Positions 52,977 to 62,220 are shown, counted from the stretch's first letter. The stretch is DNA of 64,000 nucleotides from Desulfitobacterium sp038181555 (GCF_038181555.1 NZ_JBBWUA010000003.1:62001-126000), one strand, 5' to 3'. Translations and numbers: made by a program. The notes: generated from the sequence alone by a model not told the origin.

Positions 52977-54136
52977 ACCAGTATCTTTCACCAATTGCTG
53001 CAAGTCTACCACCCTCAGGGATCCGCAGATTCTTTGATCTTGCCTCTACCATGAAGAATGTTATCTCCCTCGGCGTAGGCGAACCAGATTTTGTCACTCC
53101 TTGGACTGTGCGTGAAAGCGGCATTTTCTCCTTAGAGCAAGGACAAACTATGTATACAAGCAATTCAGGCCTTATCGAGTTACGTCAAGCTCTCTCTTGG
53201 AATATGGGAAAAAAATTGGGACTTGAGTATAATCCTAAAAACGAAATCCTCGTGACTGTAGGCGCTAGCGAGGCTGTGGATTTAGCCATGCGTGCCCTTC
53301 TCGGTCCTGGAGATGCCGCTTTAATTCCCGACCCAGCCTATGTTTCCTATGGCCCTTGTGCCGCCTTAGCTGGTGCCGAGGTTCATTACGTTCCGACACG
53401 GGCTGAAGAAGATTTCCGTCTTCGTGTTGAGGATTTAGAACGAGCATATACTCCCAATACCAAGGTACTAGTGCTTTCTTATCCGAATAATCCTACCGGA
53501 GCAATCATGACTTGGGAAGATTATCAACCCATTGCTAAGTTTGTCCAAGATCATGATTTGATTGTCTTAGCCGATGAGATATATTCCGATTTGACCTATA
53601 GCGGTAATCATACCGCTTTCGCCAGTTTACCCAATATGCGCAACCGTACATTGCATATCAATGGCTTTTCCAAATCTTACGCCATGACTGGCTGGCGAAT
53701 CGGCTATGTAGCCGGACATCCTGACATTATTCAAGCCATGACCCGAATCCACCAATACACCATGCTATGTGCCCCCATCACTGCCCAAGTGGCAGCCTTG
53801 GAAGCGCTACGCTCGGCCGAGCAATCCATGCAAGATATGGTAGCGACCTATGACCGTCGTCGTCGCTTGATGGTCCATGGCTTTCGCAAAATAGGCCTAT
53901 CCTGCTTCGAACCTCTAGGCGCCTTCTATACCTTCCCCAGCATCAAGGCTACAGGATTGACTTCCGAAGAATTTGCCGAGGAGCTTTTACGGGAAGAAAA
54001 AGTGGCTGTGGTTCCCGGTAATGCTTTTGGTCCTTCAGGAGAAGGCCATATCCGTTGTTCCTACGCCTACTCTACAGAGCAAATCCAGGAAGCATTGAAC
54101 CGAATGGAGCGATTTGTAAGTAAACGGATCAAGTAG
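52973..54136 (+). CDS. PLP-dependent class I/II aminotransferase
   Basis: A 387-residue fold type I aminotransferase: GVGEPDFVTPW, YPNNPTGAIMTWEDY, ILADEIYSDLTY and GFSKSYAMTGWRIGYVAGH with the PLP lysine near 237. The C-terminal arginine for the carboxylate is in HIRCSYA. The amino acid cannot be told. The start GTG overlaps the regulator stop by four bases. It is close to the aminotransferases that sit beside Lrp-type regulators in Firmicutes. Confidence 0.92.
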   Translation: MNQYLSPIAASLPPSGIRRFFDLASTMKNVISLGVGEPDFVTPWTVRESGIFSLEQGQTMYTSNSGLIELRQALSWNMGKKLGLEYNPKNEILVTVGASEAVDLAMRALLGPGDAALIPDPAYVSYGPCAALAGAEVHYVPTRAEEDFRLRVEDLERAYTPNTKVLVLSYPNNPTGAIMTWEDYQPIAKFVQDHDLIVLADEIYSDLTYSGNHTAFASLPNMRNRTLHINGFSKSYAMTGWRIGYVAGHPDIIQAMTRIHQYTMLCAPITAQVAALEALRSAEQSMQDMVATYDRRRRLMVHGFRKIGLSCFEPLGAFYTFPSIKATGLTSEEFAEELLREEKVAVVPGNAFGPSGEGHIRCSYAYSTEQIQEALNRMERFVSKRIK

Positions 54137-54208
54137 CGCAAAATGGTGTGTACAGGCTAAATCTAGCGTATATCTAGCTTTATGCAGTATCTGAAACATA
54201 ATCTAACG

Positions 54209-54259
54209 AAAACGCTGAGGTGCCCTTGAACAGATAGTTCTTGGCTGCCTCAGCGTTTT
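54209..54259. terminator. Bidirectional terminator between the aminotransferase and queG
   Basis: AAAACGCTGAGG (54209-54220) and CCTCAGCGTTTT (54248-54259) make a 12-bp stem around a 27-base loop. It ends in T-runs in both directions. The right arm includes the stop codon of queG. Confidence 0.75.
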
Positions 54260-55200
54260 ATCATATTAAGATTCTGTAGGGCCAGATGGGCATTGCGCTG
54301 CAGAATTCCTTTTCCTCTCCATCCAGCCGCACTATTTTTCCACTGTCGCATGAACTGGCTTTTCGTCAGGTGTTGAGTATCCCAGAGATCCACACCTCTC
54401 GTATCCACTATGCCTTCCCCAGCGTTTTCTAACTCCTCTTCCATATCAAGGCGATTTCGGTTATGAGGGCAAGCCTCTTGGCAGGTATCGCAACCGAAGA
54501 TGCGATTGCCGATGGAAGACTGTTGTGACTCAGATAAACATTCCTTGCTTTGAGTTAGATAGGAGATGCAGCGGCTCGCTTGAAAACGAGCCTGCCCCAG
54601 AATCTGTGCGGGGCAGGCTTGGACACAACGTGTACATTCTCCGCATCGACTTTCCATAGGCTCATCAGATGGAAGTGCCTGATCCAAAAGTATTAATGCT
54701 AAGACAACAAAGGAACCTACTCCTGGGATAATCAACTGTTGATTCTTGCCGATCCAGCCCAAACCGGCCCTTTTTGCGAAAGCTCGTTCATTTAAGGGTC
54801 CCGTATCCACTTGGATCAATGGTCCTTGCCCTGGCCAACCCGCTGTGGTAATAGAGCTGATAAGTGAATCTAAAGCCTTTCGCACAAGTCTGTGATAATC
54901 TTCCCCCACCGCAGAACGAGCAAGCACGCCTTCGCCTTCACGAGGTTTAACTGATAAGGGCAAAGGATAAGCCAAGGCCACTACTGTTTCACATAGAGGC
55001 CAAGTAGCTTTGGGATCAACTCTCTTTTGGAGGTCTTTGTCTTCAAAGGAGAGTTGATACCCTAATCCGATACGCTCTTCCAAATATTCCTTCAAACCTT
55101 CAAGATGGGCACCACTTGTAAAGCCAATCGCTGAAAATCCCGACTGGTACGCTAATTCCTTTATGCGTTGCTTCCAGCTGTTTGCCTCAGCAGGCTCCAT
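54250..55200 (-). CDS. queG: Epoxyqueuosine reductase QueG
   Basis: About 316 residues. Two ferredoxin-like clusters are visible: CGECTRCVQACPAQIL and CDTCQEACPHN with the upstream Cys of the second motif. QueG is a cobalamin- and FeS-dependent enzyme that makes queuosine in tRNA. Conserved N-terminal segments GFSAIGFTSG and DTGPLNERAFAKRAGLGWIGKNQQ are present. The start is ATG 55200 after GGGAGGGGGG. The stop codon lies inside the terminator stem. Confidence 0.92.
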   Translation of the reverse strand: MEPAEANSWKQRIKELAYQSGFSAIGFTSGAHLEGLKEYLEERIGLGYQLSFEDKDLQKRVDPKATWPLCETVVALAYPLPLSVKPREGEGVLARSAVGEDYHRLVRKALDSLISSITTAGWPGQGPLIQVDTGPLNERAFAKRAGLGWIGKNQQLIIPGVGSFVVLALILLDQALPSDEPMESRCGECTRCVQACPAQILGQARFQASRCISYLTQSKECLSESQQSSIGNRIFGCDTCQEACPHNRNRLDMEEELENAGEGIVDTRGVDLWDTQHLTKSQFMRQWKNSAAGWRGKGILQRNAHLALQNLNMIKR

Positions 55201-55236
55201 CGCTGTGCCCCCCTCCCTATTACTCACTGCTAACTT

Positions 55237-55893
55237 CTACTTAGTTGCCCGATAATAAGCATAAGTCATCGGCTCGGCCTTTTGACGAACCTCACCAGCC
55301 TTAACTTCCCCAAGGAATAATGTATGGGTCCCAGCATCCAGTTCACCGATAACTTCCGCCTCCACGGTGGCAATCACATCATCCAGAAGAAGAATTCCTG
55401 ATTCCCCACGGTGTACGTTAGGTATATCGGCAAACTTTTCTATATTCCGTCCCGATCGGAAGCCGAACAGTCTTACATAGTCATGTCCCTGTTGATTTAA
55501 AACAGATACTCCGAATTTACCACTTTGGGTAATTAACTCATGGGTATAGTTATTTTTGTTGATGCCGATGGCGATTCGTGGAGGCTCCGCTGTGATTTGA
55601 AAGCAAGTATTAGCACACTGACCATTGTCCACTCCGTCATGATGAGCAGATATAATATACAATCCATAAGAGATAGCATAAAGTGACTGAATTATAGCTG
55701 TCTCTCGATCCATCGGTTCAACAACTGATGTACCATCTTTAGGCTCTTGCACAGCCTTATTATCTTTTTGCTCAGACACTTCCTGAATCCTCTCAAACTG
55801 TTCAGGCCCAACTCCACAGATTGGGCAAACCTCAGGGGGGTTCTCTCCTTCATGAATGTAGCCACAGACCAAGCATTTCCATTTTGCACTCAT
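55237..55893 (-). CDS. Rubredoxin-flavin reductase fusion (Hrb-like)
   Basis: About 218 residues. The N-terminal ~35 residues are a rubredoxin-like domain (CLVCGYIHEG and CPICG), shorter than classic rubredoxin. After a Lys/Glu-rich linker comes a flavin-reductase-like FMN domain (about 60-218: YGLYIISAHHDGVDNGQCANTCFQIT). Similar 'high molecular weight rubredoxins' pass electrons to flavodiiron proteins in anaerobes, in oxygen or NO defence. The start is ATG 55893 after AGAGGTG. Confidence 0.88.
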   Translation of the reverse strand: MSAKWKCLVCGYIHEGENPPEVCPICGVGPEQFERIQEVSEQKDNKAVQEPKDGTSVVEPMDRETAIIQSLYAISYGLYIISAHHDGVDNGQCANTCFQITAEPPRIAIGINKNNYTHELITQSGKFGVSVLNQQGHDYVRLFGFRSGRNIEKFADIPNVHRGESGILLLDDVIATVEAEVIGELDAGTHTLFLGEVKAGEVRQKAEPMTYAYYRATK

Positions 55894-55959
55894 CACTTAC
55901 ACCTCTTTCAATTCTTTTGAGTTGAGTAGATATATTAATTATATATTACCATTAATCAG

Positions 55960-57537
55960 TCAACATTTTTTGTCCCTGCCTCGAAAGTGCTTATACTCCC
56001 TCTCCAGATATTCCTGATTAAGTAGAATCTCTTCCTCACTTACCACAAGGGACCTTCGCAGGGTTTCCTTAAAGTCCCCCCATTGCCTACCCTCGATATT
56101 ATGGTCACGGGCGAATTTCACCAGTTCGTCCCAATCTAGCTCTTCATTTCGCTTTTGGACAGCTAAGTTAACAGCCCGAAGCTCTTCGATAAGCCGATCG
56201 AAGATTTCTTCCTCCCCAATCTCCCGTCTCTTCCCCCCATAAAAATCTGCCCGCCATAGAGATAAGAGTAGGTCGACTCTTTTTAAGTTGTAAGTTCGCC
56301 CATCCCATCCTTTATCCCAGACAAAGCTTCTCATCTTGTGGTGGAGATGTATACCGCTTCCTTCACCCCGGAGTTCAGAAAAAAAACTTTGGGTGCCACT
56401 CATATGGTTTTCCACAAGCCATATGAGATCCTTTTCTCCGCCCTCTCCTTCTCTGCCCAAAACCATGGAAAAACGAAAACGGGATAAGATTTGTTGACTT
56501 AGTTGACCGCTCTCTTTTTCGTGACCAAGAAAATGGCGTTTCCCACCCTGAAGCCATTGGAAATCACTGCGTTGAGATGGATCCCTGTGAATCTTTTTCA
56601 CTTGAATTTTTTGAGGATAATGATCCAAACGTGCCCCGTGAACCTCAACAAACTCATCGTTATAGCGATGCAGTTGCCGCCCAAGAATTTGAAACTCACC
56701 AATAAAATATCCCTTGTCTTCAGCCCTGCACCTTCCCCAGACATAACATTCTCGACTAGCAACCTCCCATTTCCCAAGATCATGAAAGATTCCGGCTAAG
56801 CGTAAGATGAGCTGTGGCGGGGTGTTCTTGGTCACCTGCAAAGTATGCTCCCAGGCATCCTTGAGATGGTAGCGATTCTGGGCTAAACCCTTCAGACGAG
56901 CCAGCTCCGGTAAGAACACATCTACAAAACCTAGTTCATCTAGCAAGCGTAATCCCGCTATAGGATCATCTAGGGTTAGGATTCGACTGAGCTCCTCGGA
57001 GGTTCGTTCAGAAGCTACCTCCTTTAGATCGCTCAAAAGGCTGCGAGCAGCCGCAAAGGTTTTTCCCTCTATTTCCATGCCATATTTGACACTGAAACGA
57101 ACCATGCGAAGGATGCGAATCGGATCCTCCTTAAAGCGTTCTTGTGGATTACCACAAGCTCTAAGGACTTTTTTTTCGAGATCTGATTTACCGTCCAGAG
57201 GATCAATGATCTCTCCGGTTCGGGCATCTAGGAAAATAGCATTGATAGTGAAGTCCCTGCGCAGGGCATCAGCTATCAAGTCCCCATCATAAGGGTTAAA
57301 ATCAACCCGCTCTCCTTGCTGAAATACACTAAGGGTCTGATGCTTAGCCCCAATTGTTATGGGGTGATAATCCCATTCCCGCAAGTGCTTCTCAAGCTCT
57401 GCCAAAGATATCTCAACGATACCATCAATATCCTTACTGGGCTGATTCAATAGCTGGTCCCGTACCGTCCCTCCCACCAAATAGAAGGGGGATATGGCGC
57501 TAACCATTTTAATCAGTTCTTCAATGAAGTTGTCCAT
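55960..57537 (-). CDS. tRNA nucleotidyltransferase/poly(A) polymerase family protein with HD domain and large insertion
   Basis: A 525-residue class II nucleotidyltransferase: LVGGTVRDQLL (20-30), DIDG (36-39), RRDFTINAIFLD and the RNA-binding head ERFKEDPIRILRMVRFSVKYG. An HD domain follows (HDLGK at 252-256), but the second metal half (HFLGHEKESG) comes only at about 335-344, with some 60 more residues between than usual. It could be the CCA-adding enzyme or a repair variant. The C-terminal helical part is long. I cannot tell CCA- from A-adding activity. Confidence 0.85.
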   Translation of the reverse strand: MDNFIEELIKMVSAISPFYLVGGTVRDQLLNQPSKDIDGIVEISLAELEKHLREWDYHPITIGAKHQTLSVFQQGERVDFNPYDGDLIADALRRDFTINAIFLDARTGEIIDPLDGKSDLEKKVLRACGNPQERFKEDPIRILRMVRFSVKYGMEIEGKTFAAARSLLSDLKEVASERTSEELSRILTLDDPIAGLRLLDELGFVDVFLPELARLKGLAQNRYHLKDAWEHTLQVTKNTPPQLILRLAGIFHDLGKWEVASRECYVWGRCRAEDKGYFIGEFQILGRQLHRYNDEFVEVHGARLDHYPQKIQVKKIHRDPSQRSDFQWLQGGKRHFLGHEKESGQLSQQILSRFRFSMVLGREGEGGEKDLIWLVENHMSGTQSFFSELRGEGSGIHLHHKMRSFVWDKGWDGRTYNLKRVDLLLSLWRADFYGGKRREIGEEEIFDRLIEELRAVNLAVQKRNEELDWDELVKFARDHNIEGRQWGDFKETLRRSLVVSEEEILLNQEYLEREYKHFRGRDKKC

Positions 57538-57558
57538 CCCTCTCCCCCTTTTCGCCTA

Positions 57559-57586
57559 AAAATCAAAAAGGACCTAGCGGTCCCTT
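57559..57586 (-). terminator. Terminator of the lipid kinase gene
   Basis: On the minus strand GGACC-GCTA-GGTCC is followed by TTTTTGATTTTT. The stem lies within 20 bases of the lipid kinase stop. Confidence 0.75.
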
Positions 57587-58467
57587 TAGCAAAGCACGGT
57601 AAGCTTTGGACCCATCTTAATCTCCCATGGACTATCCGGTCCCCACTCCCCATCTAAATCCGAAAGAACTGGCCGCTCGGTATAAACCTTTAAATTAGAC
57701 GTTTGAAATTGAACAATTTGCTCACTGGCTACTTTTCCTCCACCAACCAAATGCAGGAGCATGCGCATGGTATCCGGCCAACCGCTATCACGAACGATAA
57801 TAATATCTAATTTCCCGTCGATAATTGATGCCTTCGGAACCAACTGTTTGAACCCACCCACGGATATCCCATTGACAGCCAGCAGTAGCATGGCCTCCAC
57901 ACTATAGGACTTACCTTCTAATTCATACTCAACCTTGAAGGGGCGATAGGTGGGTAGGGTTTCAATTCCCTTGAGATAATAGGCCAGTTGACCCAACCGA
58001 TTCTTGATATGAACATCAACCTTTGGTGATACATCAGTCAGCAAACCAGCGCTAAAGACGTTGATAAAATATCGATCATTGGCTTGACCAAGGTCAATGT
58101 CAAGGGTCGAGCCTTGAACGATGACTTCACAGGCAGTAGATATTTTTTTTGGCAGACGCAATCCATAGGCTATATCGTTCGCAGTGCCCACAGGTAGAAT
58201 ACCCAAGATGGGACGCTGTTGGGCGGGGATCTTCATCAAACCATTAACAGCCTGATGAATACTGCCATCTCCCCCAGCTACGACCAAGCATTCCACATCC
58301 ATAGCTTGTGAGGCGACATATTCAATATCCATAGGCGATTTCGTCCGATGAACAGAGACCTCATATCCCCCTTCTTGGAAGATGCGAATAGCCGTATCTA
58401 ACTCGTTAATAAGACGGCGGCGACCCGAATAAGGATTGTAAACTAATCGAAGTTTCTTGCTGTTCAC
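57586..58467 (-). CDS. Diacylglycerol/lipid kinase family protein (DgkB/YegS type)
   Basis: A 293-residue DAGK-catalytic protein: LVYNPYSGRRRLINELDTAI at the start, VVAGGDGSIHQAVNGLM as nucleotide motif, LPVGTANDIAYGLRLPKK and, in the C-terminal domain, DLDGEWG. It likely phosphorylates a diacylglycerol or another lipid. It is cytosolic or membrane-bound, with no clear membrane helix. The start is ATG or an equivalent at 58467 preceded by GGAGATATG. Confidence 0.9.
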   Translation of the reverse strand: MNSKKLRLVYNPYSGRRRLINELDTAIRIFQEGGYEVSVHRTKSPMDIEYVASQAMDVECLVVAGGDGSIHQAVNGLMKIPAQQRPILGILPVGTANDIAYGLRLPKKISTACEVIVQGSTLDIDLGQANDRYFINVFSAGLLTDVSPKVDVHIKNRLGQLAYYLKGIETLPTYRPFKVEYELEGKSYSVEAMLLLAVNGISVGGFKQLVPKASIIDGKLDIIIVRDSGWPDTMRMLLHLVGGGKVASEQIVQFQTSNLKVYTERPVLSDLDGEWGPDSPWEIKMGPKLTVLC

Positions 58468-58520
58468 TATACATATCTCCTTTGGTAACGCTGAAGCCCA
58501 CCAATGGGTGACGCTATAAA

Positions 58521-59639
58521 TTACTTCAGATTCTCCGGGTTGAGGCCTTGTAATTCAGTAACCATAAAACGTCCATCTTTACGCACCAGGACATCATCAA
58601 AATATATTTCTCCGCCACCATATTCCGGACGCTGAATGCACACCAGATCCCAATGAACCGCAGACTTATTGCCGTTATTACAATCATCATAGCAATTTCC
58701 GGGTGTGAAGTGGAAGCTTCCGTCAATCTTCTCATCAAAAAGAGTATCTTTCATAGGGTGGAGGATATGGGGGTTGACTCCAATGGCAAACTCACCAATA
58801 TAACGAGCCCCCTCATCTGTGTTAAAAATTTCTTCAATCCGCTCAGTGTCATTAGCCGTCGCTTTAATGACTTTTCCCTCTTTAAATTCTAAAACTATGT
58901 TCTCATAGGTAAAGCCTTGGTACAAAGCGGCTGTATTGTAAGAAATCACACCATTGACTGAATTCCTAAGGGGTGCAGTATATACTTCCCCATCAGGGAT
59001 ATTCAGATGCCCATCACATTTAATAGCTTTCATGCCTTTAATCGAGAAGGTCAGATCCGTACCGGGTCCGGTAATCCGCACTTTATCAGTACGCTCCATG
59101 AGTTCAACCAAGGGGCCCATGGCTGCGGACATCTTGGCATAATCCAGATTACAGACCTTGAAGTAGAAATCTTCAAAGGCTTCAATGCTCGTATTGGCCA
59201 GTTGAGCCATGGAAGCATTTGGATAGCGCATAACCACCCATTTTGTATGAGATACGCGTTGGTCCGTGACGGTTCTTAAGTATTCCTTTTGATAAATACT
59301 CATCTTCTCCCCCGCCACATCGGCAAGCTCATTGGCATTTTCCGTCGCACGAAGTCCGACGAAGGCATCCATTTCTTTCATGCGAGCGAGATCCCATTTT
59401 GCCCATGCCCGGGCCTGTTCTTCGGTCATTCCTTTTAAAAGTTCGCGCAATAAGGTATGATTGTTAACAGATAAAAAGGGAACCCCGCCGGCTTCATAGG
59501 CATACCGAACTAAGGCTTGAGCCAAGGGAACCTCTAAACCATTAACTTCTATCAGGACTTTTTCCCCCGGCTTTAGTTCAACTGCATAATTGATGATTGA
59601 ATCAGCTAATTTTTCAATTCGTGGATCTTTCAAATTCAA
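58521..59639 (-). CDS. M29-family aminopeptidase (AmpS/AmpT-like)
   Basis: A 372-residue leucyl-aminopeptidase-like metalloprotease. The N-terminal region ELKPGEKVLIEVNG is typical. Metal-site motifs include GEFAIGVNPHI, the HFTPGNCYDDCNNGNKSAVHWDLV stretch and GGGEIYFDDVLVRKDG near the end. It needs two metal ions and removes N-terminal residues. It lies divergently from the RluA-type gene. Confidence 0.9.
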   Translation of the reverse strand: MNLKDPRIEKLADSIINYAVELKPGEKVLIEVNGLEVPLAQALVRYAYEAGGVPFLSVNNHTLLRELLKGMTEEQARAWAKWDLARMKEMDAFVGLRATENANELADVAGEKMSIYQKEYLRTVTDQRVSHTKWVVMRYPNASMAQLANTSIEAFEDFYFKVCNLDYAKMSAAMGPLVELMERTDKVRITGPGTDLTFSIKGMKAIKCDGHLNIPDGEVYTAPLRNSVNGVISYNTAALYQGFTYENIVLEFKEGKVIKATANDTERIEEIFNTDEGARYIGEFAIGVNPHILHPMKDTLFDEKIDGSFHFTPGNCYDDCNNGNKSAVHWDLVCIQRPEYGGGEIYFDDVLVRKDGRFMVTELQGLNPENLK

Positions 59640-59679
59640 ATCCTTCTTCCTCTGTAGACTTTTTTAAGGAGTAGCATTT

Positions 59680-60588
59680 ATGGAACAACAAACTGACCTG
59701 TGGACATACACCCTTCAACCTCAAGATGAGGGAATAAAATATCAAGAAATACTTTACCGCCGCTTTCACTTTTCCCGAAGGCTCCTTCAAAAGCTTAAGC
59801 AATCAGAACGAGTCTGGGTGGATGGACTATTTACCTTTTTGACCGCTCGAGGCAAAGCTGGCGAGACCTTAGCGATCCAGTTACAAACCCCTGAGACCAA
59901 TAGCTTTCCCGGTGAAGATCTCCCCCTGGAGATTCTTTTCGAGGATGATTATTTTTTAGCTGTCAATAAACCTGCCGGGCAGGTTGTGCATCCTAATCCA
60001 CGCTATCCTTCGGGAACCATCGGCAATGCCGTGGTCGGCTATTGGTTGACCAAAGGTGAATCTCGGCCCTTTCGGCCCATTCATCGTATCGATCGCAATA
60101 CTTCCGGGGTCGTTGTGGTCGCAAAAAATCAGTTTGCCCACCAGCAAATGTTCTGGCAACATAATCATCAACGCATTCACAAACGCTACCTGGGTATCGT
60201 CGAAGGACTGATTAAGGAAGATGAGGGCACGATTAATGCTCCCATCGGCCATACACCGGGAAGTTATCTTGTCAGACAAGTTTCCCCAGAAGGAGTACCT
60301 GCTGTCACCCACTACCGAGTCCTCAAACGTTATGCGGACGCCACCCTCTTAGAATTTGTTCTCGAGACTGGGCGCACCCATCAGATCCGCGTCCATTGTC
60401 AACATCTTGGCCATCCTCTCATCGGTGATGATTTTTATGGAGGGAATTTTGCACGCATAGACCGACAAGCGCTCCACGCCTTTATTTATGAATTCAATCA
60501 CCCCGTGTCAGGAGAGCTCCTGACCATCCGTGCTCCCTTACCTGAGGACCTACGCTTGCTTCTGCGTAGTTTCGTTGCAAAGGCATAA
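59680..60588 (+). CDS. RluA-family pseudouridine synthase
   Basis: A 302-residue synthase. An S4-like N-terminus (FSRRLLQKLKQSERVWVDG) precedes the catalytic core HRIDRNTSGVVVVAKN with the catalytic Asp in HRIDRNTSG. The second motif is TGRTHQIRVHCQHLGHPLIGD. It isomerises uridines in 23S rRNA or tRNA; the exact site cannot be told (RluD-like by length and S4 domain). The start is ATG after AGGAGTAGC. Confidence 0.92.
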   Translation: MEQQTDLWTYTLQPQDEGIKYQEILYRRFHFSRRLLQKLKQSERVWVDGLFTFLTARGKAGETLAIQLQTPETNSFPGEDLPLEILFEDDYFLAVNKPAGQVVHPNPRYPSGTIGNAVVGYWLTKGESRPFRPIHRIDRNTSGVVVVAKNQFAHQQMFWQHNHQRIHKRYLGIVEGLIKEDEGTINAPIGHTPGSYLVRQVSPEGVPAVTHYRVLKRYADATLLEFVLETGRTHQIRVHCQHLGHPLIGDDFYGGNFARIDRQALHAFIYEFNHPVSGELLTIRAPLPEDLRLLLRSFVAKA

Positions 60589-60596
60589 TTCTTTTC

Positions 60597-60631
60597 CATG
60601 GTGCGTAAAGCGCCATGGATTATTTTTTTTC
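60597..60631 (+). terminator. Terminator of the RluA-type gene
   Basis: CCATGG-T-GCG-TAAA-GCG-CCATGG with a single bulge is followed by ATTATTTTTTTT on the plus strand. It overlaps the 3' end of the convergent mscL gene. Confidence 0.8.
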
Positions 60632-61072
60632 TAACACTGAAGTACAATGAGGGCAACGGGTCGCCTCTTTATGTATTTCCACAAAACAATAATCGCAAAG
60701 CTTTGTCGTCGCTTCTTGTACAGCCTCTTCTTTGACTTCCTTCTTTTTTGTAAAACGATTAATCTGCTTGATAACGATAAAGATCGTGAAAGCCACAATC
60801 AAAAAGTCAAGGATATTGTTGATGAATAATCCATAATTAAGCGTGGGCACTTTAGCAGCTTGAGCAGCGGCAATGGTCAGAAATTCTCCTTCGCCTAAAG
60901 TAATAAATCGATTCGAAAAATCCACTTGACCCAAGAGCAGTCCAACGAGAGGCATAATGACGTCATTAACTAAAGAAGTGACAATTTTTCCGAAAGCACC
61001 GCCGATAATAACACCTATCGCTAAATCAATAACATTTCCCTTCATGGCAAACTCTTTAAATTCTTTCCACAT
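60620..61072 (-). CDS. mscL: Large-conductance mechanosensitive channel with zinc-ribbon tail
   Basis: About 150 residues. MscL core: WKEFKEFAMKGNVIDLAIGVIIGGAFGKIV (first membrane helix with the Gly-rich pore) and FINNILDFLIVAFTIFIVIKQI (second). After a charged linker the C-terminus is CDYCFVEIHKEATRCPHC, two CxxC pairs like a zinc ribbon, not found in standard MscL. The channel opens under hypo-osmotic shock. The start is ATG 61072 after AAATGGAG; an earlier TTG is unlikely. Confidence 0.92.
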   Translation of the reverse strand: MWKEFKEFAMKGNVIDLAIGVIIGGAFGKIVTSLVNDVIMPLVGLLLGQVDFSNRFITLGEGEFLTIAAAQAAKVPTLNYGLFINNILDFLIVAFTIFIVIKQINRFTKKKEVKEEAVQEATTKLCDYCFVEIHKEATRCPHCTSVLEKK

Positions 61073-61263
61073 TATTCTCAAACTCCATTTCTTTTTAGTT
61101 TATTGGTCACAATTTTTTCAAGTAGATTCTACCCTAAAGTTACATTTCTTGCTACACCTTATATAAGCTTCCGAATAGAACTCTACTGAATATACTACCA
61201 TAGATGTGGTATATTTTTCCACTTAGTAGTAATTCCCTTCGTAAAGGAGAAAGGAAGGGTTCC

Positions 61264-62202
61264 ATGGAAGAAATCAGCGAGGCCGTTAACCAGATTAAGA
61301 CCGTCGAGCAGATGAATTACTTTGAACTGTTAGCTTGGTTAGGTATTGGAAGCTCTCACCCTGGAGGATTTCCCACTACCGTGAAAAATCTAGAAGTCAT
61401 GGAAGTCAAACCCGAAGATATTATTCTCGATGCTGGGTGTGGCAGCGGCTTGACTGCTTGCCACTTAGCAAAGCAGCGTGGTTGCAGAGTTATTGGTATT
61501 GATCTCAATCCCCAAATGATTGAAAAGGCTCGCCAGAGAGCAATTCACGAAAAAGTAACAGATTTAGTAGAATTTCAGATTGCTGACGCTTACCAACTAC
61601 CCTACCCCGCCAACCATTTTGATTGGGTCATGTGTGAATCGATTACCGTGTTCTTAGATAAAGAAAAAGCCTATCGGGAGTTCTTCCGAGTCTTGAAGCC
61701 GGAAGGAAGAATAGCCGATCTTGAAATGTCCTTACTGCATGAGCTGCCAGATCAGCTCCATTCTCAGCTAGAATTATGTTATGGAAAAGGTACTAATCCA
61801 CTATCCTATGACGATTGGTGCAAAGTAGCATCTGAAGTGGGTTTTGCAGACGTCGAAATCAGAAATCCCCAGACCTTGCTCAATACCAATAGCAACTTAA
61901 TCTTCAATGAACTAAAAAAGGATTTCATGCTCATTAAGGATCTTGTACAGAAGGTCTCAAATCATCCGGGCTTATATACGCGTCTCCAGCAAAACGCTAA
62001 CTTCATGAAGCACTATAAGGGCTACTTTGGTTTCGGCATGGTCTACGGTCGAAAGCCAACTCCCCCACCACAGCCTAAGAAACCCACTTTACCTGGAACC
62101 CTCGCCACTTCTGTGCAATGTGTCCTAGGACGCACTGTGCTGACGGTAGGTAGTATTAGAGAAAAAATCCTGCTTCCGCTATCTAAGCATCTCCGTCAAT
62201 AA
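61264..62202 (+). CDS. SAM-dependent class I methyltransferase
   Basis: A 312-residue methyltransferase with motif I ILDAGCGSGLTACHLAK, post-I VIGIDLNPQM and motif II FDWVMCES with a Methyltransf_11-like core up to about 170. A long C-terminal part follows, with a Pro/Lys-rich stretch (KPTPPPQPKKPTLPG) and a basic end. The substrate is not clear. ATG 61264 follows AAGGAGAAAGGAAGGG; an upstream in-frame extension is unlikely. Confidence 0.8.
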   Translation: MEEISEAVNQIKTVEQMNYFELLAWLGIGSSHPGGFPTTVKNLEVMEVKPEDIILDAGCGSGLTACHLAKQRGCRVIGIDLNPQMIEKARQRAIHEKVTDLVEFQIADAYQLPYPANHFDWVMCESITVFLDKEKAYREFFRVLKPEGRIADLEMSLLHELPDQLHSQLELCYGKGTNPLSYDDWCKVASEVGFADVEIRNPQTLLNTNSNLIFNELKKDFMLIKDLVQKVSNHPGLYTRLQQNANFMKHYKGYFGFGMVYGRKPTPPPQPKKPTLPGTLATSVQCVLGRTVLTVGSIREKILLPLSKHLRQ

Positions 62203-62220
62203 GTATTAGAACTGGGCTTT

